DNA of 62,500 bases. Origin: Glandiceps talaboti (Eukaryota; Hemichordata; Enteropneusta; Spengelidae). Positions 41,843-55,500 of the stretch are shown piece after piece (the first letter of the stretch is position 1; every line of letters begins with the position of its first letter). Made by a program: the position numbers and the translations under genes. The stretch spans positions 19,350,650 through 19,413,149 of the forward strand of contig NC_135559.1 in the NCBI RefSeq assembly GCF_964340395.1, written 5' to 3'. The notes under the pieces are model-generated. The model was not told the DNA's origin, did not search any database, and saw only the letters and a list, made by a program, of their open reading frames with translations.

Positions 41843-43074
41843 GTGACACCCTGGAAATATGAGGGGCTATGTATATAATAATAACAATAATAATAATTAT
41901 TATTATTAATTGAAAAAAATTCCAAACACATAACAAGGGTCAGGAGTGGCAAGTACTTTAAACATTGTAATACTCAATACTCGCACCCATAAAACTCACC
42001 AACGCAAAATTGATTTCTATACAATCCCCATATTGACAATGTAGTCACAGCTGTGAATATAAATATCATTATACCATGCACGAGCTAAGTTGAATAAAAA
42101 TTACGGAATATATACTATGGTCGTTCTACGTCACGACAATGCGCGTCTATGTCATAGGTTCTGCTGTGCTCGAAATGAGTCAAAACGTTCAAAATTGTCA
42201 TTGCATTCCCCGATTTTTCTTTGATATCACTGGCGCTGGTATAATTATGTTATTATAAGAAAAATATTAGGAAATAATTGTTACATCTAAATATATACTT
42301 CAATGTGCTATCGGCTTTATCAGCATGTTCTATTTCAAATTAGTAGACTATGTAAGGCAACAAAAAGAAAGAAAATAAAACGCATGCTCTGTATATGTAC
42401 AACCGGCATTAGTAATAATTGCCACCATATATTTGTAGTAAACGACATTTGTGATGAAATCGCCGATATATTTAAGAAATTGTCGATATATGCAAGACAT
42501 TCTGTGATCGACAACTATAATACAAATTGTCGATATTTGTAATAAATTTCTTTAAAATTATGTAATAATCTTCAGTAGTGATTATTGTCTTTTCTCAATT
42601 AGAGAGTAACGTAAACTGAACTCTCCATGTACATAACGTAGGTTGACAAGTTGACATTGTGATTACTTTGGTAATTTGACAGAATTTGTCACTGTATGCA
42701 TTGAATTCAATACTGCCGAATCTTTCTAACCAAGTTGTGAGACGAGTCGAAAGCATAACAAGATTACATGTACAACATATCTATATAAATATCACAACTA
42801 ACCGTGCAACATTTCCGTGTTTTACCTCTTCCTTGTATCCTTATTTCAAAATCTAAAAATACATATCTCGATTTCATTATAGCTTAAGCCATACAACTAC
42901 ACACTTTTACAAAATTGAACATGTTGATGTTCTTTCATTTGAAAATGATGTATGTGACACTCATCAATCCCTGATACCATGAATGTCTGTCAATGTGGTA
43001 AGCGTATTGTCTTGTTTTGAACAAAGTAAATTATATATGAAATATAAGGAAATGAAAAAAAATGGGAAATTTAC

Positions 43075-43222
43075 TTTTAAATGCGTAAGGCCGGATATTG
43101 GATCAACATGGTAGAACAGATAATATATTTCCTCATCCTTGTCTACATAAAAAGAAATGCTATTTAGAGCTCTTTCCAATAGATTTAATGTATCTTTACT
43201 TGTTGTTTCCCGGTTCATAACC
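43075..43222 (-). CDS. Putative isolated exon, unknown protein (copy 2)
   Basis: Duplicate of 22420-22567 with the same length, frame and splice sites. Replacements include EEIYYLFYHV for EEIDYLFYHI and THLK for TYLN at the 3' end. Function unknown. Confidence 0.4.
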
Positions 43223-45339
43223 CTGAAGTTAGGCATGCACAGACCCCTCCCCCATACAAGACAACCGATCAAAATGTGAATGGTTTGAGTGTGCACACTC
43301 ATGTATCTGTGTAAATGGGAGATGGGAATGCAGTTGTATATTGAACATAATCAAGTACATCACAAAACCGTGGTATTCGTAGGATATACCATGTTCCTCT
43401 TTGTATATCCTTTACTTACCTTTGTGTACATGTGCGATCGAAATTCGCAATTGTGTCGGTTCGAAAGTTAACCAGATTTAAACTGAATGCCTTACGTAAG
43501 GGTATAGTCTTGCAAATTTTATGATTTATGCAAGAAATTTAACTCTATATCTGTGATTTTTCAAGTCCCAATGAAAGTAAGTTGTCAAAAATGTTCTTTA
43601 AATGCCCGCCTCCTATTCTCAGCACAGGAAGCTTGCCATCCTCGACTAGATACCCGGGATATGCACACCTGTCAAGTTTCCACGGCAAATAATAAACGAA
43701 ATTCAAACACACATAACATTGCTATAATTACGCATCTGAAAGTTTACATACTTCAGGGTAAGCATCGTACAGTTTAACAACTTTAATACAGTGAAGTGGT
43801 ACGGTATAATTGCCCTACTTCGTCACTGGGTAAAAAGTGTACACATTCCTATTTCGACCGACTTACGTACCATCTAGTATCTGCTCCAAATCCTATAAGT
43901 TTCTGCTGCACCAACACAACAATATCGGCATGTGCGTGTTGAACTTCCTTCTGTCCCACCACGAGTTTACAAGTCAGTCTGTCTACTCGTTGCATGTAGA
44001 CTATTTCACACTCCTTTAATCACTATGGGAAAACTGTCAAGATAATTTGTTGAGCGGCGTGCCCTCACTGTACACTGATTATATAGAGGTCATTGTATAA
44101 GTCACCATTATTGATACCTTGTTGCGAAATTTTCTTCATAGGCTAGGCGAGGCTTGTTTTTTTTCCATATTTTGACCACATATATTTCGGTATAAATTGT
44201 AGATTATTACACTCGATAAATATGTGAGAGTGTATTTATATCCTGCGATACAGAGCTAGATAAATGATTATGTACAAGCCTTGCAACAAACAGCGGTAGT
44301 TTGTTATTGGGAAAAATCGGAAAAGAACACGGTAAAAAGGAGACGGTTCGAGGTTAATATAATACTTCCTAAAGTTCTAATCAAATCTAAAAATATACAA
44401 TTTCTCTTTATTCATCTGCGCATTAGTGTGTGAAATTTGAAAATGACATATGTCCATATTTGACGAAATTGAAACAATGATAGATATTTCACATGTTTGT
44501 GAACTCCGCGCTCATTGTAAACATATTTTTGCTTTCTAGTGAGATTGCATCACTTAAATACCCTGCCTCGATCTTCTTTTTTCTCATGTTTGTCCAGCCA
44601 ATGCAGAGTGCAGATCCAAAGGAAACACACAATAACTCTCCCTACATCAATTGCTCCTTCGGGGAAGACAACTGCAGAACTAATCATGAACAATTAACAA
44701 ACATTTGCGTCGTTACACCACTTTAGGCAATGCTTGCTGACCAGAAACAACAACTTTCGTTTGTGTGGCCACCTCATCTAATTACCGAAATATGCCAATG
44801 AATTATTAAAACTAAAAGCTAAATCGATAATACTTTCAGGACAGTTGCTCTGTGGTATCGCAAATGTATGTACCAAGTTATAATGAATTTGCAGCGTGCA
44901 CTCTTGAGATATAGCCTCATTACCGAAAACCATTAATTACGTAAATTGCTCACTAATATTCATGGGATGTTTACCAAAACCTAATCAGTTTTTGCCATTA
45001 CCCTATGAAACACGTCTACAAAATTTTGCTTGAATTGAGCCAGTCGTTTTTTTAGAAAAATGGTGACACACACAGAGACTTCATCCCTAATATATAGACT
45101 TCCTTACAGAAGGGAAAACTGATGGTTTATCAGGATTTGTGATATCATACGTTTCAATTGCATGCGGATATGTATTTTAAGCACCGATTGCTACGCCTAT
45201 ATCGCATTGCATACATGACATTTAAAACGGAAATTCTGGTTGTTGAACTCCAATAGTGATACTCGACTGTGTTGAATACAGACGTAACAAACTTCAACCA
45301 TGTATCACTAGAACCATTCTGACAGTTGCTTGTTGTAAC

Positions 45340-47229
45340 CAGCGTGCGAAATTAACGCCGGTCCTTCGGCCCGAGACCAACAGATTTCCGTTCGGACCGA
45401 CAGTTTTTCAGAATTACAACAACGTATCGGTCCTTATGACCGATTGAAATTTGGAGTAAATAATAACATTTATTCAAAGATATATCCAATTTCACCTACA
45501 TGAATCTGATCTTGTGTTACCTATTTTACTCTCGACACCTCGTTCAAGTCAAGCGACACAGAGCTAGCTCGCTAGTGTTGTTGCCAATGTTGATATCATG
45601 TCTACATATGACGTAGCATGCAGCATTTACTTTATGAAATTATGTTAGCAAACACATGATTGGCTGAATTCTCTAATAAATTATTTTTGTCTTGTCTAAT
45701 CAGAACGTCTTAGACATGCAGATTCATTTTACGCATTCAGCACATGCGTCTTTTTCCACCATGATATCGTAAAGTTTACTTTTCGAAGTGTATGAAACTT
45801 TTAACGTACGCGTGTTTGAGACAGTTCCACGTTGCATTTATAAAGTATGTGGCGATATTTAGAAGGCGGCAATGAGCTTCCGAAGAAGAAGACGAAACAG
45901 ACACTGTTTTTTTAAAGGCTGGTATTAAAGCCGGTAAATGTTAAAGCGGGTTTCCCGATCAATTTACCAGAGTTCCCCATGTCTGTGGCCATGATCAAAA
46001 CAAACTGACGGAAAACATATAAACTACTCTGAAAACGGCGTTTTCACTAATAAAGAAGGCAGGTACACTTCGTAAAATATCTTCGGTACGATAGGTTTTT
46101 TTTGTAAAAACAGTAAAGAAAATGCGTAGTCTGGTTGCTCTCAATTTGATGCGATAATGTACGTCCTGTCATGTTGTAATCAACGTATTTTAGAAATGTT
46201 GCATTTTTGTTGCCATTGTTGTATCTGGAAAATTATTGCATCATGCCAAACACGGGTACATAGTGGATGACACATTACAGTACAGTTACCATATCACGTT
46301 CCCACGTCAAAAAAAAACTCGCACTGTAAGACATGTTTAGCCATAGTTCTCTTCATCATGGTCAGATTTCTTACACAAACAGTCAGAGACGATACTCAAT
46401 ACACCACGGTAGGGTATACGGGTAGGGCTTTATTGGGGGAGGGGGGGGGCTTCATTACATATTTGTAAAGACTGAAGGAAGACGAAACCGCTCCGTGTCA
46501 CTATGTGGATGGAAATTGAAATAAAGCAAATACACAGTTTTCAAGAGGGATAGTTATGGGACAAAACTTTCTGCTATGATGATTTTGTGGGTCTACGTTC
46601 CCTAGAGTTGGAAAGCTACATCAGCTGTTGCCACAGACGATGAATCAGACTTTGGATTATGTGATTCAGAATTTAGTGAATCGTACAGAGAGGAAGGAGA
46701 GGACTGTGATCTCTTAGAGATTGCAGATAATGTAGATTTATTGATTCATTCACCCATATTATCTACAATCTATGGATATGTATTTCTATGATGGAATGAA
46801 TACATTCAGTCTCAGACCACTATAGTCTATAGGAACATATTATGCGAGAATGAATATTCATAGTCTCTGGGTTCATAGTTACAAATGAAATCTCTACTCA
46901 CGTGCTCACAGAGTCAAAAATTACTTGGTTGTGAATCCAAAATTTACATCCAAGTTATTTTTTGACTCAGTCTGTGAGTGGAAATTTTATGAAATAATAG
47001 TGGATAGTAAATAATTCGTTGCACTCTCTTTTACTTTTATATCTAAAGATATGTTGTATCATATTAAGGTTCTAAATCATTTAATCTGTAAATGGGAGGG
47101 GGGAGCGGGGGTGTAGATACAGGTCGTGAACATGAACTGCATTGAGTAGGGACCAGCAGTTTTCCAGCAGCATTTGCTACATGTCGGTCCTTATGACCAG
47201 TAGTCATTTTCCCTTAAGTTCACACACTG
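45340..47229. mobile_element. hAT-like DNA transposon, 1,890 bp, 8-bp target duplication
   Basis: Left end CAGCGTGCGAAATTAA and right end complement CAGTGTGTGAACTTAA match at most positions. Exact 8-bp target duplications GTTGTAAC flank it at 45332-45339 and 47230-47237. Copy 1 keeps the unoccupied site at 24627-24634 (GTCGTAAC). CAG-starting termini plus 8-bp duplications are typical of the hAT superfamily. No long transposase frame is visible, so it is non-autonomous or decayed. Confidence 0.85.
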
Positions 47230-47270
47230 GTTGTAACCTTTCTCACAAGGCGTACTACTTGTAGGACTAA

Positions 47271-47334
47271 ATGGCGACGTTAAACTCTATACGGGCAATT
47301 ATTGTACTCATTACTGTAGTCAATGTGACATTGG
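47271..47334 (+). CDS. Gene B exon 1: signal peptide
   Basis: Copy of the gene A exon with one Lys to Thr change near the end (NVTLG for NVKLG). Donor GGTAAGTT, phase 1. It begins 42 bases after the end of a hAT-like insertion, which therefore sits in the proximal upstream region of gene B only. Confidence 0.82.
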
Positions 47335-49529
47335 GTAAGTTACAATGTGTTTCATATTGTTTCGTGATTGATATTGATGCAGGCTATCAATGATAAAGCA
47401 CCCAAGGTACTGTTGCATTGCCTGAAAGCTTGAAATTATGGAAAAAGACGTAAAGGCCTAAGACACTTGCCATTACTACAGTTCAATTACACTTGCAGGA
47501 CTGAGAATTGTTTATACTTTCCTCTTATTTTGTTTGTTTGTTTGTTTGTTTGTTTGACTTTATTTAAACTCGATAAATTGTTGAGCGAAAGGCTCTTCTA
47601 ACACTATGTCGAGTAAGGTAAATTTACAATATTTACATGTGTGAACACAAATTAATAACGCCAGGTGAACGTAACTCACTACTAGAAACACAAATGTTTC
47701 GCCATATATTTGAGGCGTCATTTTATACTCCCCTTTTCCCTGTTTGCATTTCCTTTTTAGCTCGTTTTAAACTTTGTTATTAAATACTTGCTATCATATT
47801 GAGTAATTTCTTGCGATGAAATCTGAGGATCACACATTTTTGTCTTCAAAAGAAAGTTCTTCCTTAACCTTGTCATCCTCATCTTCCTTCTTTGTCCATA
47901 CTTGACGACAACAGATTATTTTAAAGGCAAAATCAGAATGTATCAAATGTTAATGACGTGATGAAACTGCTATCAAAAGCTTGACTTAATTCTGTCCTCT
48001 TTGAAACTTGAACAAAGGTCAGCAGGTTCGAGGCAGTATATGAAGAAATATTTCTTTTGAGAGAATAACCTTGTTTATCTGTTTACTCCCTTTAAATATG
48101 ACTAGAACAGGTCACAGATCATCAGGTTTATTTTCGTTAAGTTTTAGCTTAATTTCCTATACTTCATTTTTCCTTCCGTAAGGAAGGAGATACTTTAAAG
48201 CAGAAATGTGAGTGTGTGTCCTAATTTTTCTAAAAATCGACTATCTAATGAAATTTGGAATGTATAATCTATAGGGGAATGGCTAGACCTGATTAGGATT
48301 TGAGCCAGATCTGTTAATGTTTAATTAGAGAAATTTGCATATCAATGAAATCATTTAATTAAGCAATATCTTAAGACTGCATACTTCGATTTCAATATAA
48401 TTTAGTATATTCGTTAAACATAACAACATACATTTGTCATATAAAATTTGTTGATATACCTTACAGTGTTAATGAATAATTTGCATAATTAATTATTGTG
48501 GTAATTAGGCTATATCTTAAGAATGCATACTTCAAATTCAATATAATTTAGTACATATATTAACCATAAGAAAACCCATATGTCCTATCAAGTTTGTTGA
48601 TGTACATTACAACTGTTAATGAATAATTTGCATAATTAATGATTTTCGGTAATTAGACTATCTTAAGAATACATACTTCAATTTCAATATAATTCAGGAT
48701 ACACATTAAACATAACAATCGCATATGTCCTGTAAAGCTTGTTGATGTACCTTACAGTGTTAATGAGTACTTTGCATAATTAATTATTTTCGGTAATTAG
48801 GCTATATCTTGAGACTGCATAATTCAATTTTGTTATGCATTAAAATCACTCTAGATATAAAGTACTCAGTCAGACTCCAAATGAGTTATAGCATCTTACA
48901 ACCAGATTTAGAATGAATGCCTCCCATAAGGGAAATGTTGTCTAAAGTGGTGCGACAATGCGATAATTTTTTTTTACATTCTCAACAAATGTTAATCAAA
49001 TTACTTATCATTGCAGTTACTGTTGTTTTATTTAGTACGTTATAGCAAGTGTGTATGTGGGGCATATGTCATAGGCTAGTTCATGAGTAGTTTTGCAGTT
49101 GTCTTCACAGGTGGCAATTAATGTAGGGAGAGTTACTTTTGTGTTTTCCCTTTTATCTGCAGACTGAATTGGCTTACAGAAGAAAAAAAAATAATGCGGG
49201 AAGGGGGATACTTAAGTGATGGGCACTGACCAGAAAAATAATTGTTTTTGGCCATTAAAACTCTTTCTACGGTGAGTGCTATGCTACAACGTTCTATAAA
49301 GCTTCACATTACATGTGGTCGTTGGCCAGGAGATCACTCACAGCAATGGGCAAATAGCAATCAATGAGAAAAAAATAACTTATTGCATATGTTCTGTTGT
49401 ATCCAACAATTGTCTATAGGAATGACAATCTCAAAACTTAGCCCTTACGGAAGGGATTCAGTTTAAATGTGGATTCTTCCGTAAGGAAGAGATGTATTTA
49501 TTGGGTGAAAGGCTGTGTGTGTCTGTGTG

Positions 49530-49588
<59 letters not shown>

Positions 49589-52500
49589 GTCATCGTTTTC
49601 TCCAAAACGGCTGTCTCAATTCAAATGAAATTTTGAACACGTTCCGTTGGGTAATGGCAAGAACTGGTTAGGATTTGTTAAACATCCCATGAATATTAGT
49701 GAGCAATTTACGTAATTAATGGTTTTCGGTAATTAGGCTATATCTCAAGAATGCACTATTCAAATTCATTATAACTTGGTACATATATTTGCGATACCAA
49801 AAAGCGCACCTGTCCTAAAAATATTAGTAATGTAGCTTTTAGTTATAATAAGTTATTGGCATATTTTCGGTATGCCACAAAAAGAAAAAAAAAAATGTTT
49901 CTGCAATGTTGTCTAAAGTGGTGCGACTTTATCACATTTTCTAAAAAACGACTAGTGACAAGAACTGATTACGTTTCGGTAAACATCCCATGAATATTAA
50001 CGAGCAATTTATAGAATTAATGGTTTCGGTAATTAGGCTATATCTGAAGAATGCACGTTTCAAATTCAATATAATTTAATACATACATTTGCGATACCAA
50101 TGTGCACTTGCCCTGAAAATATTATTGATGTAGCTTTTAGTTTTAATAATTTTTATGTGTTGTTATGCCTATTATGGCTACTGCGCTCTTTGTCCTGTTT
50201 ACACTTGCAGACCACAGGCACTTGCAACAATATCGATAATATGGGCCTGTTTAGCCAAATTTATATGAAATTGGTCAAATTAAATTACACATGTATTTGT
50301 GATCGCACAAGCCCACTCACCGCGAAACAAGCTTAAGGCTTCGGTCAGAATTTACTCTGTGTGTTTTGTTTTTTATTGGGGAGGGGGGGGGGGGCGAGGA
50401 GAAATTATAATGGTCCAAGTAGTAGTCATCTGGAACTAACCGGTACCTATTTGTTTCCTATTCCGCGAAGTGCCGACTGTGCGTAAAGGGTCAACAAGGG
50501 GGTCAAATTTGGCAAGCGAGTAATGAATATTCATAATGCAGTTTATTTACAACGATTTTGTTCGTACTTGTGCACTAGATATACATGTATGTCGACAGGT
50601 CCTATATTATTGTGCCAGTTTATTAATGTTTATGAATCAAGGAGATGCCTAAATTGGTTAATTTTCTTGCAATGGTCCTTCATTTATGTCTGCGCTGATA
50701 CGTCTACTGTTAAGTTACAGTGGAAAGTTCTTGTGTATATCATTTACACTCCTTGATATTTTGCCGTGCTAGGACCTTATATCTTACATATATCAGATTA
50801 TATGATTTTAGGATGAAGTGCCCTTGTAATTCGTACTTTTTATAACATTTACTGACCTATTTTCGTAATGTCAAGCCTACTTTAAAGATGCGTGTTGGCT
50901 TAAATATCGTTAGTTTTGTCAATGGCTAAGAACACTTGACAATAAAATCATACTCAAATACACATTACAATAATATAGAATATTAATTCAAAATTCTAAA
51001 ACGATACAAATTTTGCCTATTATACTCGGAAAATTGATACAAAATTTGAAATTATAAGTCGAAATTTGAAAAAAATTGAACCGACGAGAAGTTCGCACCC
51101 TGTTGAATTCAGAAAATTGTGGGCTATGGGAAATTACACAAAATCACGGCATCGCCGTGGATACTCGTCATCTCATAAAACCCCTTGTTTTAACTTTTTT
51201 TATTTTACTGTTACTTCAACCAGTATCTGATATGACATGTCTCACTATGTCACCCTAAAAGTCTATCATTTTATTTTTTCGAATTTTAATCCCATTCCAA
51301 GTTTTCCGTCTTTCACTGGGCGGCCGCGTATTTTAGTACGCCAGGCATATGAATGTTTACGACTCTATGAAATATTGAAATTAAGTAACTATGGCTTTCA
51401 TTATACCATATATTATGGTAATGAACATCATGTACATGATACATTAAGTTTGAAATTTGTATTCCGGTTTGCAGTATGGTAAATATGACCGTACTCGACT
51501 ATGCTAAATTTAATTTACTGAGCTGTGAGCGCGTCAAGACGTGATTGTCCAGTGAAGGTGTATACGTGTAAAAGAAACAAAAAAGGGAGCGGTCGATCTG
51601 CAGCGGTACATGTTAAACCAGAAGATATAAATATTTTTCTTGACTGTCGCTTTATGTTACGATATTAATGAGCGTCCATGTCATTGCTTTTGAGGTGCTT
51701 GAATTACGATTTTTATTTTTAATATTGCGACATCCTGAAGGGTCAAATATTAATGCATTTTTGGTTAGCCTATTTGTTGTTTGGTCCGAGGCGCAGCCAG
51801 GACAACATAACAACTACCTTGATCTCTAGTTCTGTACCTATCTATCCAAAGACATGATTTATAGCCAACCACTTCACTACAAAGTACTTGTGCAGAAAGC
51901 AGGTTTCCATATCGAATTTGTTCATTGACATCACAATGCATATGAGCACCAGGGTTAGTAACAGAGCTATGGGTGGGTATAAACGGAAATATTGTTCGGA
52001 TTGGGACTATAACCATGTTACAGTACGAGTCTTTGTCAGGTTAATGGAAATCCTTCCACACAAAACTCATGAAGGGCTAGAATATAATTATTTTGTAATC
52101 AAATTGTTTAATATAAATTTATAGCTAAAGATTATTTCTTTGTTTCCAATGTAAAATGAAACTGAGACGTTTCAGAAAATAGCAGGAAAAGTTTTTAAAA
52201 AAATTGTCGGCATGTAAAATATACAATTTGAATGTTCTTAGAACTTTAATATCATTTGAATGATTCAAGTGTAAAATAATGATGAAATACACTGAACAGT
52301 TACATAATTTTGTCCAATAAACTTTGGCTGAAAAGGCTAGAGGTTTGGGTTGGGGAAGGGGGTAAAACATTACGATAGTATAAATGGGTATATGAAGAAC
52401 ACTAAAGTGTTTTGACTACTTTTTTAAAGGGGACTCCCAAGTATGCCTATTTGAAGGAAAGGTATATGTTGAAGGTGATACATGGTCAAAAAATGAATGT

Positions 52501-55500
52501 GAAGACTGTGAATGCAAGGGAAGTAAAACCATTTGTGTCAGCCTAACATGTCCATTCCTCACCTGCCCTGATAAGTATAAACCCAAAGGAGAATGTTGTA
52601 CTAAATGTACACCACGTGAGTATACAATCCTTGTTTATCGTACTTTTCTCATCTTCTTTTACTTTCATACTTTCCATTTTCATCTTTTTATGCTCTTTAA
52701 TCATAATTTGAAAGCGAATATAGTTTGTTTGAATTTAAGTATTTTCAATTACACATTCACTATAGCCTATAGATACAATACAATAGCAATCAACGAAGAT
52801 TTGAATATTCATATGTTTACTATTCGGTTGAACTCATGAATATATTCTAAAATAAATGCAAATGTATTAAAATCTCTTTCGACTATTTTTATGATCCGAT
52901 TAGACAGGCGCTGGTCGGAAAGTACAGAAACGTCAGTCTCATACGCATAAAAGTACAGAATAAGCCATACATGTAATATTAATGCCCCAATACCAATTGA
53001 TGTTACGGACCCGTTTTTATGTGACATGGGAAACTCATTTAAAATTTACATTTACTTTAGTTTTTCGAAGCTTGGAAATATTATCTCAAAAGCTATAAAT
53101 TATACCTTAATAGAAACAAAAACCACAAGATCTGCCTAGGACTCGCTCACCCTCACAGGTCACTTCAATCAGCAATCAGATGCACCAAAATTGTTACTGT
53201 CATAACTTAATGGTATTATATGCTAATTTTAGATGACATTGCCTATTAAAGATGTGAAATGTTTGCCAAGATAGTCTAACAATGTCCTTAAAACTTCAAA
53301 TCACCCCTAGAACCCCTAACAAGAGTTGGACATATCCCAGTCTCAAGCTCTTACCCTACCACTTACCGTCAAGATGCTGTTGAACTTTCTTTTTGAAATA
53401 TTTCAATCCTATGTAACCTGTGTAGTCAATAATTATTATGATAGTGCTATGTAGTTGTTGTCTTTTAAATTTTGGACATTATTGCCTGAAAGTGTCTGAA
53501 TAGTCTCAAAATTGGCTTCTAATTGTAAAAAAAACCAGAGCTTCTAGGGAGACCCCCTAGGACCCCCACAGGAGAGAGGCTGGTGCTCTCATTTAAAGCT
53601 TGAAAATTATTGTCTGAAAATGTCTTAATTGTCTCAAAATTGGCTTTTAAGTGTAACAAGAAGGTGGACACATCCCAGTCTCAAGCTCTTACCCAACCGC
53701 TTATTACTGTCAAGATGTTATCAAATTTTATCTAAAAATATTTAAATCCTATGTAGTTGCTTTTTACACGTAAAGCTTGGACATTATTGCCTGAAAGTGT
53801 CTGAATAGTCTCAAAATTGGCTTGCTTTTAAGAGTGAAAAACCGCCAGGGCTTCAAGGGGGAGACCTAGAGCCCTCACCCCCCTCACCCCCCCCAAAGGA
53901 GTGTACATATTCCCTTCTCAAGGTTTTCCTCCTACCTTTCACTGTCAAGATGCTATATTAAACTCCTTCTTTGAATATATTTAACCTGTGTAGTCAATAA
54001 TTATTATGATAGTGCTATCCCGGGGTCTTATTTATAAAGTATTTGCAGTGAAGCAGTCACCGACCGGTCCTTAATTACTGCTGGAGACCGCCCGAGGTGA
54101 TAAATAGACCGACCAAGGTGAAACATGGGGTTCAAATACTACTACTCTAATAAGTTTATATCTAAACACCCCTAATCATAACCGCTATATATTGATCCTA
54201 GACATAACAATTCGCAACCTCAATTACTGTTTTTTTTATGTACCGACACTTGTCCACAACACAACAGTATACGGGCTCAATACATAGTGCTTGTCAGTGT
54301 CAACATGGTCCAGTCAAAGAAAAAATAGTTGTAAACTCACTGTCACAAGTCTATTTAAAATGCATAGGAGCAACTGAAACATTTGCGGACCATTTCTTTT
54401 TTTTTTTTCAAATACAGGCTAAAACGCACGTGTCACTGAAAGTCCCAGGTGATCAACTCAACCCTGAAACCATAAAAGTGCCTTACACTGACGAGTTATT
54501 CTGTAACCGGAAAACAACAATCGCGACCACACATTATTCTGCTTTAGGTTATTATATACTGGTTATGATTAGGGGTATTTAGGTATCAACGTATATCAAT
54601 AGTTGAACCCCTAGTTTTATTTCGGCCAGTCTATTTTTGACTCCGACAGTCCCTGGCCGTCTCGGGCAGTTATTAGTAGGACCGCATCGCATTCGGCCGG
54701 TCGTGCGTGTACCCAGAGACCACTACCTTCTATAGTGGTCTGAGGTGTACCGGACAACACGTGTACAGTCACGTGCAACTATAAGTCCATTGTAATATTT
54801 TTTCAACAAGTTTTCTTTCTAAGGGACACTTTTACATCGTATAAATACGCGGATGTACTGTAACTTATTTTTGCAACAATTTGGCAAGATAGCTTAAAGT
54901 GACGAAGTTAGGGGGCCTTTTATTGGTCAAATTTAAGGGACACAAACTGAGTCTAGTATAAATTATCAAAATGGCTATGACATTGATTTACTGGGAACCA
55001 TTGTTTACATGTATTTTAATGTGATTGAACTGTTTCAATAAAATGTAGCAAGATGAATTAAGACCTTTGTTCTTGTCAGTTAATTGGGCTTGGCGTCAAA
55101 GTAGTAAGTAGATGCTGATTAGTAATTAGGAACGATAACTTAGACAGTAAGCATTCACTGTTTTCCGAGCAACGTCCGTCAGATGGTGGATTTTGAGGAA
55201 AATATGGAACACTGGTTGCCATGGTGGTAGGTAAAGACTAAAAGATGTGTAGGAATACTGGTGGTGGGTTAGTTGAGAGAGAGCTGGGGCAGAAGAATAC
55301 TAGAGAGATGGTGGGCTAAGGTGGGTGAATACAAAAGGGATGAAAAATCACTCTTTTCGGCTTTGCTAGTACCGGATCCCATACCCAATTACTGCTAATG
55401 TTGCTTTGGTCTCAACAAATCTATTCAAACTGTATTTTAAAATCCATTGTAATAAGGAGTGAAAACAATTGAACCTCAGTTGTTCTCCTGCTAGACTGTA

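Larger units (their letters stand above)
40442..42018. other. Region between gene A remnants and duplication copy 2
   Basis: No splice-consistent exon was recognised. It contains a CAA microsatellite, the ATTACTATAC palindrome and a short ATA/ATT run. A last exon or poly(A) site of gene A was looked for and not identified. Confidence 0.5.
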
